From assembly GCF_900148505.1 (NCBI RefSeq), contig NZ_FRXO01000002.1, forward strand, positions 558,001-622,000: 64,000 nt of DNA. Reading direction: 5' to 3'. The stretch's first letter is position 1, and the number at the start of each line of letters is the position of its first letter. The stretch is from Pseudoxanthobacter soli DSM 19599. GTDB lineage: Bacteria; Pseudomonadota; Alphaproteobacteria; Rhizobiales; Segnochrobactraceae. Both the position numbers and the translations under genes were made by a program. Below are positions 53,138 to 60,845 of the stretch, piece after piece. Under the pieces are notes generated by a model. It did no database searches. It was given only the letters and a program-made list of their open reading frames with translations, and was not told the origin of the DNA.

Positions 53138-54121
53138 ATGCGCCTTGACCGCAGGACTTTCATCGCCGGCGTAGCCGCCGCCTCCACCTTCGCGATTACC
53201 GGGCGCGCCTCGGCCGCCACGACGCTGAAGGTGGCGCACTCCTCCCCCGAGGACAGCCTCATTCAGCAGGCCCTCGTCAAGTTCAAGGCCGATGTCGAGG
53301 CATCGACCGGCGGCAGCGTGAAGGTCACGATCTTCCCCAACGGGCTGCTCGGCGACGAAGGGCCGGTGTGCGAACAGGTCGGCGACGGTTCGATCGACAT
53401 GGGCCTCGGCGGTGTCGTCGACGCCATCGACCCGCGCCTCAACGTCGTCTCGCTGCCGTTCCTGTTCGACAGCTTCGCCAAGGTCCACACCGTGCTGGAC
53501 GGCCCGATCGGCAAGGAACTCGTCGCCATGGCCCCGCCCAAGGGCTACGAGATCGTCGGCGTGCTGGATTCCGGCTTCCGCAGCTTCACCAACTCGAAGC
53601 ACCCCATCGTGAAGCCCGCAGACATGGCGGGCCTCAAGCTCCGGACGCCGCCGATCCCGGTCGCCATCGAGACCATCAAGACGCTCGGCGCGCTGCCGCA
53701 GGCCATTCCCTATGGCGAGGTCTACACCTCCCTGCAGAGCGGCGTGGTCGACGGTGCCGAGCCGGAGCTGCGCGATTTCTACGACGCCAAATGGTACGAG
53801 GCGCAAAAGTACCTGTCGCTGTCCAACTACATGTGGATGGCCAACTGGTGGTACGCCAACAAGGCCAAGCTCGACAGCCTTTCCCCCTCCGAGCGCAAGG
53901 CGGTGACCGACGCCGCCGCGGCCACGCAGGCCTGGTACCGCACCGCCATCGCCGGGGCCTATGACGGCATCATCGTGAAGCTGAAGGAGAAGGGGCTCGA
54001 GGTGAACGCGGTCGACACCGCGCCCTTCGCGGCCATGGTCGGCCCGGTCTACGAGACCTTCTCGAAGGAATACGGCGCCGATCTCGTCAAATCGGTGCGC
54101 GACGCGGCGGCGAAGGCGTGA
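53138..54121 (+). CDS. dctP: TRAP transporter substrate-binding protein (DctP family)
   Basis: A 327-residue periplasmic receptor. MRLDRRTFIAGVAAASTFA with cleavage near GRASA is a Tat-like (RRTFI) leader. The DctP fold shows LKVAHSSPEDSLIQQALVKF, VTIFPNGLLGDEG, VGDGSIDMGLGG, GFRSFTNSKHPI and LKLRTPPIPVAIETIKTLGA (the Arg that grips the ligand carboxylate), then PYGEVYTSLQSGVVDGAEPEL. GGAG is seven bases before the ATG. The ligand is probably a small carboxylate; an amino-group-bearing acid would suit the aminotransferase downstream. Confidence 0.92.
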   Translation: MRLDRRTFIAGVAAASTFAITGRASAATTLKVAHSSPEDSLIQQALVKFKADVEASTGGSVKVTIFPNGLLGDEGPVCEQVGDGSIDMGLGGVVDAIDPRLNVVSLPFLFDSFAKVHTVLDGPIGKELVAMAPPKGYEIVGVLDSGFRSFTNSKHPIVKPADMAGLKLRTPPIPVAIETIKTLGALPQAIPYGEVYTSLQSGVVDGAEPELRDFYDAKWYEAQKYLSLSNYMWMANWWYANKAKLDSLSPSERKAVTDAAAATQAWYRTAIAGAYDGIIVKLKEKGLEVNAVDTAPFAAMVGPVYETFSKEYGADLVKSVRDAAAKA

Positions 54122-54597
54122 GCGCGCCCGCCGTGCCGGGCCGGAGCGTGTTCGCCCGGCTCGGCCGCGCCCTGCATCTCGGCCTGACCTGGGCCGGGAT
54201 GCTGGCGCTCGTCGTGCTGCTGGCCTCCACCGGCCTCGGCGTCGTCGGCCGCTATTTCCACATCCAGGGCGTCACCTGGTCGTTCGAGATGCTGTCGATC
54301 ATGTTCCTCTGGATCATCGCGGTCGGCACCGTGCTGGCCGAGGTCTCCGGCGAGAACGTCTCGGTGGACGGCACCAGCAGCGACCGCGGGCCGCTCTTCC
54401 GCACCTATCACGCGGTGGTGCTGCTGCTCGTTTCCGCCGCGCTGATCCGCAGCGGCTACGCGATGCTCGGGCGCACCGGCTACATGCCGACGCCGGTGAT
54501 GCGCATCCCCTCCTGGACCATGCAGGGCATCGTCATCTTCATGGGCGTGTGTCTCGGCGTCATCGCGCTGCTGCGCCTGTTCCGAATCCTGCGCTAG
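54118..54597 (+). CDS. dctQ: TRAP transporter small permease subunit (DctQ)
   Basis: A 159-residue four-helix membrane protein. It starts with GTG in a GTGA overlap with the dctP stop. VVGRYFHIQGVTWSFEMLSIMFLWIIAVGTVLA matches the DctQ core, and the last helix ends in LLRLFRILR. Its TAG stop lies at the boundary of repeat copy 7 (CTAGAGCGCT), so the element abuts or has trimmed the C-terminus. Confidence 0.9.
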   Translation: MSAPAVPGRSVFARLGRALHLGLTWAGMLALVVLLASTGLGVVGRYFHIQGVTWSFEMLSIMFLWIIAVGTVLAEVSGENVSVDGTSSDRGPLFRTYHAVVLLLVSAALIRSGYAMLGRTGYMPTPVMRIPSWTMQGIVIFMGVCLGVIALLRLFRILR

Positions 54598-54711
54598 AGC
54601 GCTTTCCGGTCTGATGAGCTCATCCCATCGGCAGGAAATCGCTCCAGATTCAGAGGCTTGAGCATATCCTCGCCGGTCGGACCGGTTCGCTCCGAACGGG
54701 ATATGCGCCAG
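54594..54711 (-). repeat. RIME-like dispersed repeat, copy 7 (reverse), inside the TRAP operon
   Basis: A reverse copy from CTAGAGCGCTTTCCGG to GGGATATGCGCCAGA. It fills nearly the whole dctQ-dctM gap. Palindrome A has drifted (CGGTCGGACCGG, with compensating changes keeping it paired), making this one of the older full-length copies. Confidence 0.88.
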
Positions 54712-54727
54712 ACGCCGAAAGATCCGC

Positions 54728-56014
54728 ATGACCCTTCTCGTTCTCTTCGGCGTGTTCGCGCTCACGCTGTATTCCGGCGTGCCGGTCGCCTGGTCGATCG
54801 CCATCTCCTCCCTCGCCGTCATCGCGGTCGGCCTGGTGCCGCTGCCGCCGGCCTGGTTCGCCCAGCAGGTGTTCAACGGCGCCAATTCCATCGCGCTCGC
54901 CGCCATTCCGCTGTTCCTGGTCGCCGGCGGCATCATGAACGAGGGCGGACTGACGCGCCGCATCATCAATCTGTGCGACGACCTGTTCGGCCGCATCCGC
55001 GGCGGCCTCGGCCTCGTCAATGTGGCCACCTGCATGGTCTATGGCGGCATCACCGGCTCGGCCTCCGCCGATACCGGCGCCGTCGGTTCGGTGATGATCC
55101 CGGCGATGACCGAGCGCGGCTATCCGAAGGACTTCTCCGCCGCGGTGACGGCCGCGGCCGGCACCCTCGGCATCATCATCCCGCCCAGCGTGGTGATGAT
55201 CATGTACGGCGTCATCACCAACACCTCGATCGGCGGCCTGTTCGCGGCCGGCATCATCCCCGGGCTGATGCTCACCGTCACCTTCATGCTGACGGCCTAC
55301 TGGATCGGCGTGCGCGAGAACTTCCCCAAGTCCGACACCCGTCCGACCGTGGCATCGTTCTCGAAGCACCTGTTCCGCGCCCTGCCGGCGGTGCTGATGC
55401 CGGTCGGCGTGCTCGGCTCGATGCTCACCGGCATCGTCACCCCGACGGAAGCCGCCTTCGTGGCGGTGGTGTGGGCGGTGGTGGTCGGCGGTCTGCTCTA
55501 TCGCGAGATCAGCTGGGGTAAGTTGTGGAAGGTCGGCGACGAGACGGTGAAGCTGACCGGCGCCATCATGATCATCATGGCGGTCTCGGTCCCCTTCTCC
55601 TGGATCCTCACCGTCGAGGAAGTGCCGCAGTGGACGGCAGGTCTGCTGCACGACCTCGGCGCCGGCTATGTCGTCACCACGCTGCTGATCATCCTGCTGC
55701 TCACCTTCGTCGGCACCTGGGCCGATCTCGGCCCGACGCTGATCATCCTCGCTCCGATCGTCCACCCCATCGGCCTCGAAGTTGGCCTGCAGCCGTACCA
55801 GCTCGGGCTGATCTTCGTCATCTCCGGCGGCATCGGGCTGTTCACGCCGCCCGTGGGCACCAACATCTTCGTCGTCTGCAACATCGCCAAGATCGGCGTG
55901 AACCCGGTCACCCGGCGGCTGATCCCCTTCTTCATCAGCAGCAACATCTGCCTGTTGGTCGTCGCCTTCGTGCCGGCCACCACCGAATGGCTGCCGAAAC
56001 TGCTCGGCTTCTGA
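54728..56014 (+). CDS. dctM: TRAP transporter large permease subunit (DctM)
   Basis: A 428-residue, 12-helix membrane protein that energises TRAP uptake with the sodium or proton gradient. LYSGVPVAWSIAISSLAVI, AIPLFLVAGGIMNEGGLTRRIINL, MVYGGITGSASADTGAVGSVMIP, GTLGIIIPPSVVMIMYG, GIVTPTEAAFVAVVWA and GIGLFTPPVGTNIFV are the classical DctM motifs. It normally overlaps or closely follows dctQ; here a repeat element separates them by 130 bp. Confidence 0.94.
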   Translation: MTLLVLFGVFALTLYSGVPVAWSIAISSLAVIAVGLVPLPPAWFAQQVFNGANSIALAAIPLFLVAGGIMNEGGLTRRIINLCDDLFGRIRGGLGLVNVATCMVYGGITGSASADTGAVGSVMIPAMTERGYPKDFSAAVTAAAGTLGIIIPPSVVMIMYGVITNTSIGGLFAAGIIPGLMLTVTFMLTAYWIGVRENFPKSDTRPTVASFSKHLFRALPAVLMPVGVLGSMLTGIVTPTEAAFVAVVWAVVVGGLLYREISWGKLWKVGDETVKLTGAIMIIMAVSVPFSWILTVEEVPQWTAGLLHDLGAGYVVTTLLIILLLTFVGTWADLGPTLIILAPIVHPIGLEVGLQPYQLGLIFVISGGIGLFTPPVGTNIFVVCNIAKIGVNPVTRRLIPFFISSNICLLVVAFVPATTEWLPKLLGF

Positions 56015-56044
56015 CAAGCCGTCGATAGCATTGGAGTAATTGAG

Positions 56045-57304
56045 ATGAACGCACTCACGGTGCCGTTCGGCGTGTCGAGCCGTGCCCGCAGCCTGCCGCC
56101 TCTCGACGGCAAGGGCTTCACGGTCGCCCGCAGCCAGGGGGCCCGCCTGTTCGACACGGAAGGCCGCAGCTTCGTCGATTACGGCATGGCGATGGGCGCC
56201 ACCCTCGTCGGCCACGCGCATCCCGAGGTCGTCGAGGCCTGCACCAAAGCGCTCGAAAACGGGCCGATGCCCGGTTTTCCCAACGACATCGAGGAGGCGG
56301 CGGGCGCCGCGCTCGCCCGCATCGGCGGTGCCCGGGTGACGCGGGTGACCTTCACCACCACCGGCACCGAGGCCGTCCACCTCGCCTGCCGCATCGCGCG
56401 CGCCAATACCGGCCGGCGGCTGATCGCCAAGGCGGTGGGCGGCTATGACGGCTGGTTCGACCCGGTGCGCTTCGGCCTTGTCGAATCCGCCGAGGCCGAG
56501 CGCACCAACGAGCGCCCGGTGAAGGAAGACACCACGCTGTTCCGCGTCAACGACATCGGCGATCTCGACGCGCTTTTCGAGGAGATGGGCGGGGATCTGG
56601 CCGCCATCCTGGTCGAGCCCATGCTCGGCAACACCGGTTGCCTCGTTCCCGAGCGCAGCTTCTTCGAGCATCTGACCCGGCGGGCGCGGGAAAACGGCAC
56701 GATGATCATCGCCGACGAGGTGATGGTCGGCCTTCGGCGCGGGGTGAAGCTGGTGTCCGAGGATCTCGGCCTGATGCCCGACCTCGTCACCCTCGGCAAG
56801 GCCATCGGCAGCGGCGTACCGGTCGCCGCGGTGCTCGGCACGCCCAAGGCCTTCGAGGTGGTGGAGGACGGCACGGTGCCCTGCTTCGGCACCTATCACG
56901 GCAACCCGCTCGTCGCCTCGGCGGTGCTGGCGACGATGAAGCTCCTGGAAGACCAGAGCCACTACACCCGCCTGTTCGACTGGGGCGCCGCGCTGCGGCG
57001 CGCGGTCGAGGACGCCTTCGCCGCCGAAGGCATCACCGCCATCACCACCGGTTTCGACAGCGTGTTCTCCCTCTGGTTCACCGACAAGGCGCCGCGCGTC
57101 TATGAGGAGGCGAAAGCCAAGGTCCGCCCGGAGGCGACGAAGCAGGTGAGCGACAGCCTGCGCCGCCATGGCGTCGTCGGCCTGCCCTCGCCCTGGGGGC
57201 GGTACTTCATCTCGCTCGCCCATGGCGAAGCCGAGATGGAGATCACCGTGAATGCCTTCCGCGAGGCCGCGCGCGATCTCGCCAGATCGGGCCTCAAGGG
57301 ATGA
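56045..57304 (+). CDS. Class III PLP-dependent aminotransferase
   Basis: A 419-residue fold type I aminotransferase of the class III group, nearest in look to glutamate-1-semialdehyde aminomutase-like enzymes. TTTGTEAVHLACRIARANTGR is the phosphate-binding loop, ILVEPMLGNTGC and MIIADEVMVGLRRG hold the cofactor Asp, and the PLP Lys is about 252 in DLVTLGKAIGSGVPVAA. GGAG is eight bases before the ATG, 31 bp after dctM. With the TRAP genes and an SDR, it likely deaminates or transaminates the imported compound; it is unlikely to be the essential hemL because of this context. Confidence 0.88.
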   Translation: MNALTVPFGVSSRARSLPPLDGKGFTVARSQGARLFDTEGRSFVDYGMAMGATLVGHAHPEVVEACTKALENGPMPGFPNDIEEAAGAALARIGGARVTRVTFTTTGTEAVHLACRIARANTGRRLIAKAVGGYDGWFDPVRFGLVESAEAERTNERPVKEDTTLFRVNDIGDLDALFEEMGGDLAAILVEPMLGNTGCLVPERSFFEHLTRRARENGTMIIADEVMVGLRRGVKLVSEDLGLMPDLVTLGKAIGSGVPVAAVLGTPKAFEVVEDGTVPCFGTYHGNPLVASAVLATMKLLEDQSHYTRLFDWGAALRRAVEDAFAAEGITAITTGFDSVFSLWFTDKAPRVYEEAKAKVRPEATKQVSDSLRRHGVVGLPSPWGRYFISLAHGEAEMEITVNAFREAARDLARSGLKG

Positions 57305-58107
57305 GCGCCGAGACATCAGAAGCGCCGGTCCGCGTGCTGGTGACCGGCGCCAGCCGCGGCATCGGCGCCGCCATCGCGCTGCGGCTCGCACGGCAGCATG
57401 GCGACCGGCTGCGCATCGCCATCACCGGCCGCTCCCATGGCGGGGCGCTCGCCGGGGTCGCCACCGAGATCGCTGCGCTCGGTGCCCGCGTCGCCCCGCT
57501 CGCCGGCGATCTCGCCGATGAGGACGTGCCGGCACGGCTCGTCGCCGAGGCGACGCAGGCTTGCGGCGGTCTCGACGGCGTCGTTGCCAATGCCGGTGTT
57601 GCCGGCCCCGCGCCGCTCGCCGGGCTCGCGCTTGCCGAATGGGACCGGCTGTTCGCGGTCAATGTCCGCTCGGTCTGGCTGCTCGCCAAGGCCGCGCATC
57701 CGCATCTCGCCGCCAGCCGGGGGGCCTTCGTCGCGGTCGCCTCCGCTTCCGGCATGGCGCCGCATCCCGGCATGGGCGCCTATTCGGCCAGCAAGGCGGC
57801 GCTCATCATGCTGTGCCGCCAGCTGGCGCAGGAATGGGCGCCGGCCGGCATCCGGGTGAACAGCGTCTCACCCGGCATGATCCGCACCACGCTGACCGAA
57901 TCCATCTACCGCGATCCGCAGGTCGCCGCCGAGCGCAACCGCATCGTGCCGCTCGGCCGTGTCGGTGAGGCGGAGGACGTCGCCGGCACGGTGGCGTTCC
58001 TGCTCGGCCCGGAGGCGGGCTTCATCGTCGGCCAGAACATCTGCATGGATGGCGGCTACACCGAATCCGCCCTCGGCCGCATTCCCGGCCTGCCGCGCCC
58101 GGTCTGA
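57301..58107 (+). CDS. Short-chain dehydrogenase/reductase
   Basis: A 268-residue classical SDR. NAD(P) site TGASRGIGAAIALRLA; VVANAGVAGPAP; catalytic Ser in VAVASASGMAPHPG and Tyr161-Lys165 in YSASKAA; the C-terminal GFIVGQNICMDGGY. It overlaps the aminotransferase stop by ATGA and probably reduces or oxidises the oxo product of that enzyme. Confidence 0.92.
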   Translation: MSAETSEAPVRVLVTGASRGIGAAIALRLARQHGDRLRIAITGRSHGGALAGVATEIAALGARVAPLAGDLADEDVPARLVAEATQACGGLDGVVANAGVAGPAPLAGLALAEWDRLFAVNVRSVWLLAKAAHPHLAASRGAFVAVASASGMAPHPGMGAYSASKAALIMLCRQLAQEWAPAGIRVNSVSPGMIRTTLTESIYRDPQVAAERNRIVPLGRVGEAEDVAGTVAFLLGPEAGFIVGQNICMDGGYTESALGRIPGLPRPV

Positions 58108-58117
58108 GGACAGCGCC

Positions 58118-59317
58118 GTGTCCTGCCTGCCGACGCGCCGCGAGCGGCCGGTGCTCTTGCGGATCCTGCCGATCTCCTTCGTCAACTTCTGCACCTATCT
58201 CGGCGTCGGCGTGCCGCTGGCGGTGCTGCCGGCCTATGTCGTCGACGAACTCGGCTATGGGCCGGTGCTGGCCGGCCTCTCGGTGAGCAGCCAGTTCCTC
58301 GCAACCGTGGTGACGCGCTCGCTGGCCGGGCGCATGTCGGATGCTATCGGCGCCCGCCGCACCGTGCTCTACGGCCTCGTGGCCGCGCTCGTCGCCGGCC
58401 TTCTTCTCACCGGCGCCGGGGCGTTGCAGGCCATGCCGCTCCTCGCCTATGCGGCCATCGTGGCGAGCCGGCTGCTGCTCGGCTTCGGCGAAAGCTGCTC
58501 CGGCACCGCCACCATCACCTGGAACATCGGCCGCGTCGGCATCGCCCATACCGCGCAGGTCATGTCGTGGGGCGGGGTCGCCGCCTATGGCGCCATCGCG
58601 GCGGGCGCGCCGATCGGCGGGATCGCCTTCGGCGCAGCCGGCCTGTGGGGCGTCGGCCTCGTCTCGGTGCTGGCGCCGCTCGTCGGCCTTGCCGTCGCGC
58701 TCGGCCATGGCGAGACGTCGATCATTCCCGGCGCGCGTGCGAAGGCCGGCCGCACGCTGGCGCTGGTGCTGCCCTTCGGCGCGGCGCTGACCCTCGGCGC
58801 CATCGGCTTCGGCGCCGTCGCAAGCTTCGGCGGGCTGATGTTCCTCGCCGCCGGCTGGAAGGGTGCCTCGCTGCTGGTCTCGGTGTTCGGGCTGTGCTTC
58901 GCCGGCTCGCGCGTGCTGTTCGGCGGCCAGATCGACCGCGTCGGCGGCTTCACCGTCGCCGCCCTCGCCCTCGGGCTGGAGACGCTCGGCCTCGGGCTGA
59001 TCTGGCTCGCCTGGGCGCCGCTGCCGGCCCTGCTCGGCGGCGCGCTGGCCGGGCTCGGTTTCGGCATGGTGTTTCCCTCGCTCGGTATCGAGCTGATGAA
59101 GCGCGTGCCGGCCGCCAGCCGCGGCGCCGCGCTCGGCCTCTACACCGTGTTCCTCGATCTCGCGCTGGCCGTGACCGGGCCGCTGGCCGGCCTGGTGCTT
59201 GCCTGGCTGGACTATCCCGGCATCTTCGCCGCCTGCGCGCTGTGCGCCGCGGCGGGCACCGGCATGGTTGCCGTCTGCCGGACCGCGCGCGGGCGGCCGT
59301 CCACGGCCATCCCTTGA
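58118..59317 (+). CDS. MFS transporter
   Basis: A 399-residue, 12-helix major facilitator. VGVPLAVLPAYVVDELGYGPVLAGL in helix 1-2, GRMSDAIGARRTVLYG as the loop 2-3 motif, and GQIDRVGGF as the equivalent in the second half. The start is a GTG with GAGGA upstream, 10 bp after the SDR gene. It probably exports a product or analogue, or takes up a related compound. It is the last gene of the cluster. Confidence 0.87.
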   Translation: MSCLPTRRERPVLLRILPISFVNFCTYLGVGVPLAVLPAYVVDELGYGPVLAGLSVSSQFLATVVTRSLAGRMSDAIGARRTVLYGLVAALVAGLLLTGAGALQAMPLLAYAAIVASRLLLGFGESCSGTATITWNIGRVGIAHTAQVMSWGGVAAYGAIAAGAPIGGIAFGAAGLWGVGLVSVLAPLVGLAVALGHGETSIIPGARAKAGRTLALVLPFGAALTLGAIGFGAVASFGGLMFLAAGWKGASLLVSVFGLCFAGSRVLFGGQIDRVGGFTVAALALGLETLGLGLIWLAWAPLPALLGGALAGLGFGMVFPSLGIELMKRVPAASRGAALGLYTVFLDLALAVTGPLAGLVLAWLDYPGIFAACALCAAAGTGMVAVCRTARGRPSTAIP

Positions 59318-59380
59318 ATGCCGCTCTTTCTGACGCTATCTTGCGTCAATATGAGTGGACTGAGACAAGGGGTCGATGTC

Positions 59381-59731
59381 ATGGGCCTCGCCCAATATGC
59401 CGATGACGGCCTTTTCGCGCCGCGGCGGATCGCGGAAGCCTTCCGGACGACGAGCGAGGAAATCGCCCGCACGGCCGGCCTCGGCAAGGATGCGATCCAG
59501 CGCCGCGACCGGATTCGGTCGGACAGGACCCAGCGCCGACTGCGCGAGATGATCGAGGTCATCAACAAGGTCGAGCCGCGCTTCGGCTCGGCCCTGATGG
59601 CCTATGCCTGGTACCGCTCGGAACCCCTGTCGGGATTCTCCGGGCAGACGGCGATGCAGCTCGTGCGCAGCGGCCGGGCCGACGACGTGCTGGATTATAT
59701 CGACGCTGTCGACGCTGGAATTCACGCCTGA
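59381..59731 (+). CDS. Xre/MbcA/ParS-type antitoxin of a RES toxin pair
   Basis: About 116 residues from ATG 59381, which has AAGGGG eight bases upstream; ATGs at 59351 and 59318 also fit the frame. An N-terminal helix-turn-helix-like part (LFAPRRIAEAFRTTSEEIARTAGLGKDAI) is followed by the toxin-binding helical domain (LREMIEVINKVEPRFGSALMAYAWYRSEPLSGFSGQTAMQLVRSGRADDVLDYIDAV), the clear signature of the antitoxin_Xre_C/MbcA family. It neutralises the RES protein encoded next. Confidence 0.88.
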   Translation: MGLAQYADDGLFAPRRIAEAFRTTSEEIARTAGLGKDAIQRRDRIRSDRTQRRLREMIEVINKVEPRFGSALMAYAWYRSEPLSGFSGQTAMQLVRSGRADDVLDYIDAVDAGIHA

Positions 59732-60234
59732 TCACCCTGCACCATCACGGCAAGCTCTACCGCGCCCTGAACCCCATCCATGCCCGGGAGCCGCTGTCGG
59801 GGCGCGGCGCGGCGTTGTATGGCGGACGCTTCAATCCGAAAGGCGTGCCCGCGCTTTACACCTCGCTGTCGATCATGACGGCGCTGCGTGAAGCGAACCA
59901 GGTCGGCAATCTCCAGCCGACCACGCTCGTCGCCTACGAGGCGGAGATCGAAGGCCTGTTCGATTGCCGGGACGACGCTGCGCTGGCGGCCGTGGAGATG
60001 GATGCGGCGGCAATTGCCGACATGACCTGGCGGGATCAGATGAAGCGCAGCGGCGAAGCGAAGACGCAGTCGCTCGCCCGCCGCCTCATCGGCGCCGGCT
60101 ATAACGGCCTGCTGGTCCGCAGCTTCGCCCCGGGCGCCCGCGCGGAGGATTTGAATCTCGTTCTCTGGCGGTGGGGAGACGACCGCCCGGCCCGGCTCGT
60201 TCTGATCGACGACGAGAACCGCCTGTCGCGCTGA
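59728..60234 (+). CDS. RES-domain toxin (NAD+-consuming type), probable CTG start
   Basis: About 168 residues. LYRALNPIHAREPLSGRGAA, LYGGRFNPKGVPALYTSLS, TALREANQVG and GYNGLLVRSFAPGA are RES-family motifs; the first Arg, the GGRFNP Arg and the Tyr/Ser of LYTSLS belong to the active site. Related toxins (MbcT, Res, ParT) destroy or modify with NAD+. No ATG, GTG or TTG exists in frame between the antitoxin end and residue 30; a CTG at 59728 overlaps the antitoxin stop as CTGA and restores the complete N-terminus, so a rare CTG start by translational coupling is likely. Otherwise the product would begin at TTG 59815 without its conserved first motif. Confidence 0.85.
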   Translation: MITLHHHGKLYRALNPIHAREPLSGRGAALYGGRFNPKGVPALYTSLSIMTALREANQVGNLQPTTLVAYEAEIEGLFDCRDDAALAAVEMDAAAIADMTWRDQMKRSGEAKTQSLARRLIGAGYNGLLVRSFAPGARAEDLNLVLWRWGDDRPARLVLIDDENRLSR

Positions 60235-60459
60235 CGGGTTCAGCGGGCTTTTCCGCCGAACACCTCGCGCCGGGCATCAATGTGCCAGCTCCTTCAGGAC
60301 AAGACGCAAAGTCCATATCCCTTCAACTGCGCTCTTCGAACAAGCCCTATTCCCCCATCGCCCCGATCTCCATTGAAAGGGCGGCCGTGCGCCGTTCACG
60401 ACATAATCGCCGACGATGCGATCCTTGTAGATGCGTGGATTGTGCGAGCTGAGCGTGCG

Positions 60460-60797
60460 CGCATTTCCACTCGTTGCCGCCGCCTGCATTGCGGTCGTTG
60501 ATCAGCAACCGGCGGGCGGCGCCTTCGAGTGCCGGAGGCACCACGAGGAGGTTCGGCCGCACCGTGAGAGGCGAGCCGTCCCGCTTGAAGCGAGCCATCA
60601 TTGCAGCGCGGGCCGCCTCGTAGTTCGCGGATGTCAGCTCGGCCTTCGGGCAATAAGCGAGCTGCCACATGCCGAAGCCAGCGTTGCAGCGGCCATCGGT
60701 CCCGAAGGTGAACTTGTTGCGGCGGAATACGCTATCGTCCGTCAGGCTGCTGAGAGACGTGAAGGCAAACTTCCGCCGCGGCTGATAGATCAGCGGC
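60460..60797 (-). pseudogene. Fragment of a Mu-like phage major head subunit (gpT)
   Basis: About 110 residues read on the reverse strand: PLIYQPRRKFAFTSLSSLTD, FRRNKFTFGTDGRCNAGFGM, WQLAYCPKAELTSANYEAAR, LTVRPNLLVVPPALEGAARR and a final NEWK. These are the C-terminal blocks of the Mu-like major head protein. It lacks the N-terminal two thirds and an end past NEWK, has no start, and no other phage genes are beside it. The upstream junction is with a livH stub. A residue of a deleted prophage. Confidence 0.7.
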
Positions 60798-60836
60798 CAG
60801 GAGGCCGCCGACCAGCGTCTCGATGAAGAAGGACAT
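60794..60836 (-). pseudogene. 14-codon livH stub at a deletion junction
   Basis: ATG at 60836 begins MSFFIETLVGGLLA, the typical N-terminus of LivH branched-chain amino acid permeases, nine bases after the livG stop. The frame then runs into the phage gpT fragment out of phase. The join lies around 60790-60800. Confidence 0.7.
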
Positions 60837-60845
60837 GACGGAGCC

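Noticed and set aside
54650-57391. A 913-residue open frame on the - strand opposite dctM and the aminotransferase
   Set aside because: Product is a His/Asp/Gly/Arg-rich antisense artefact lying over two clear genes on the other strand.
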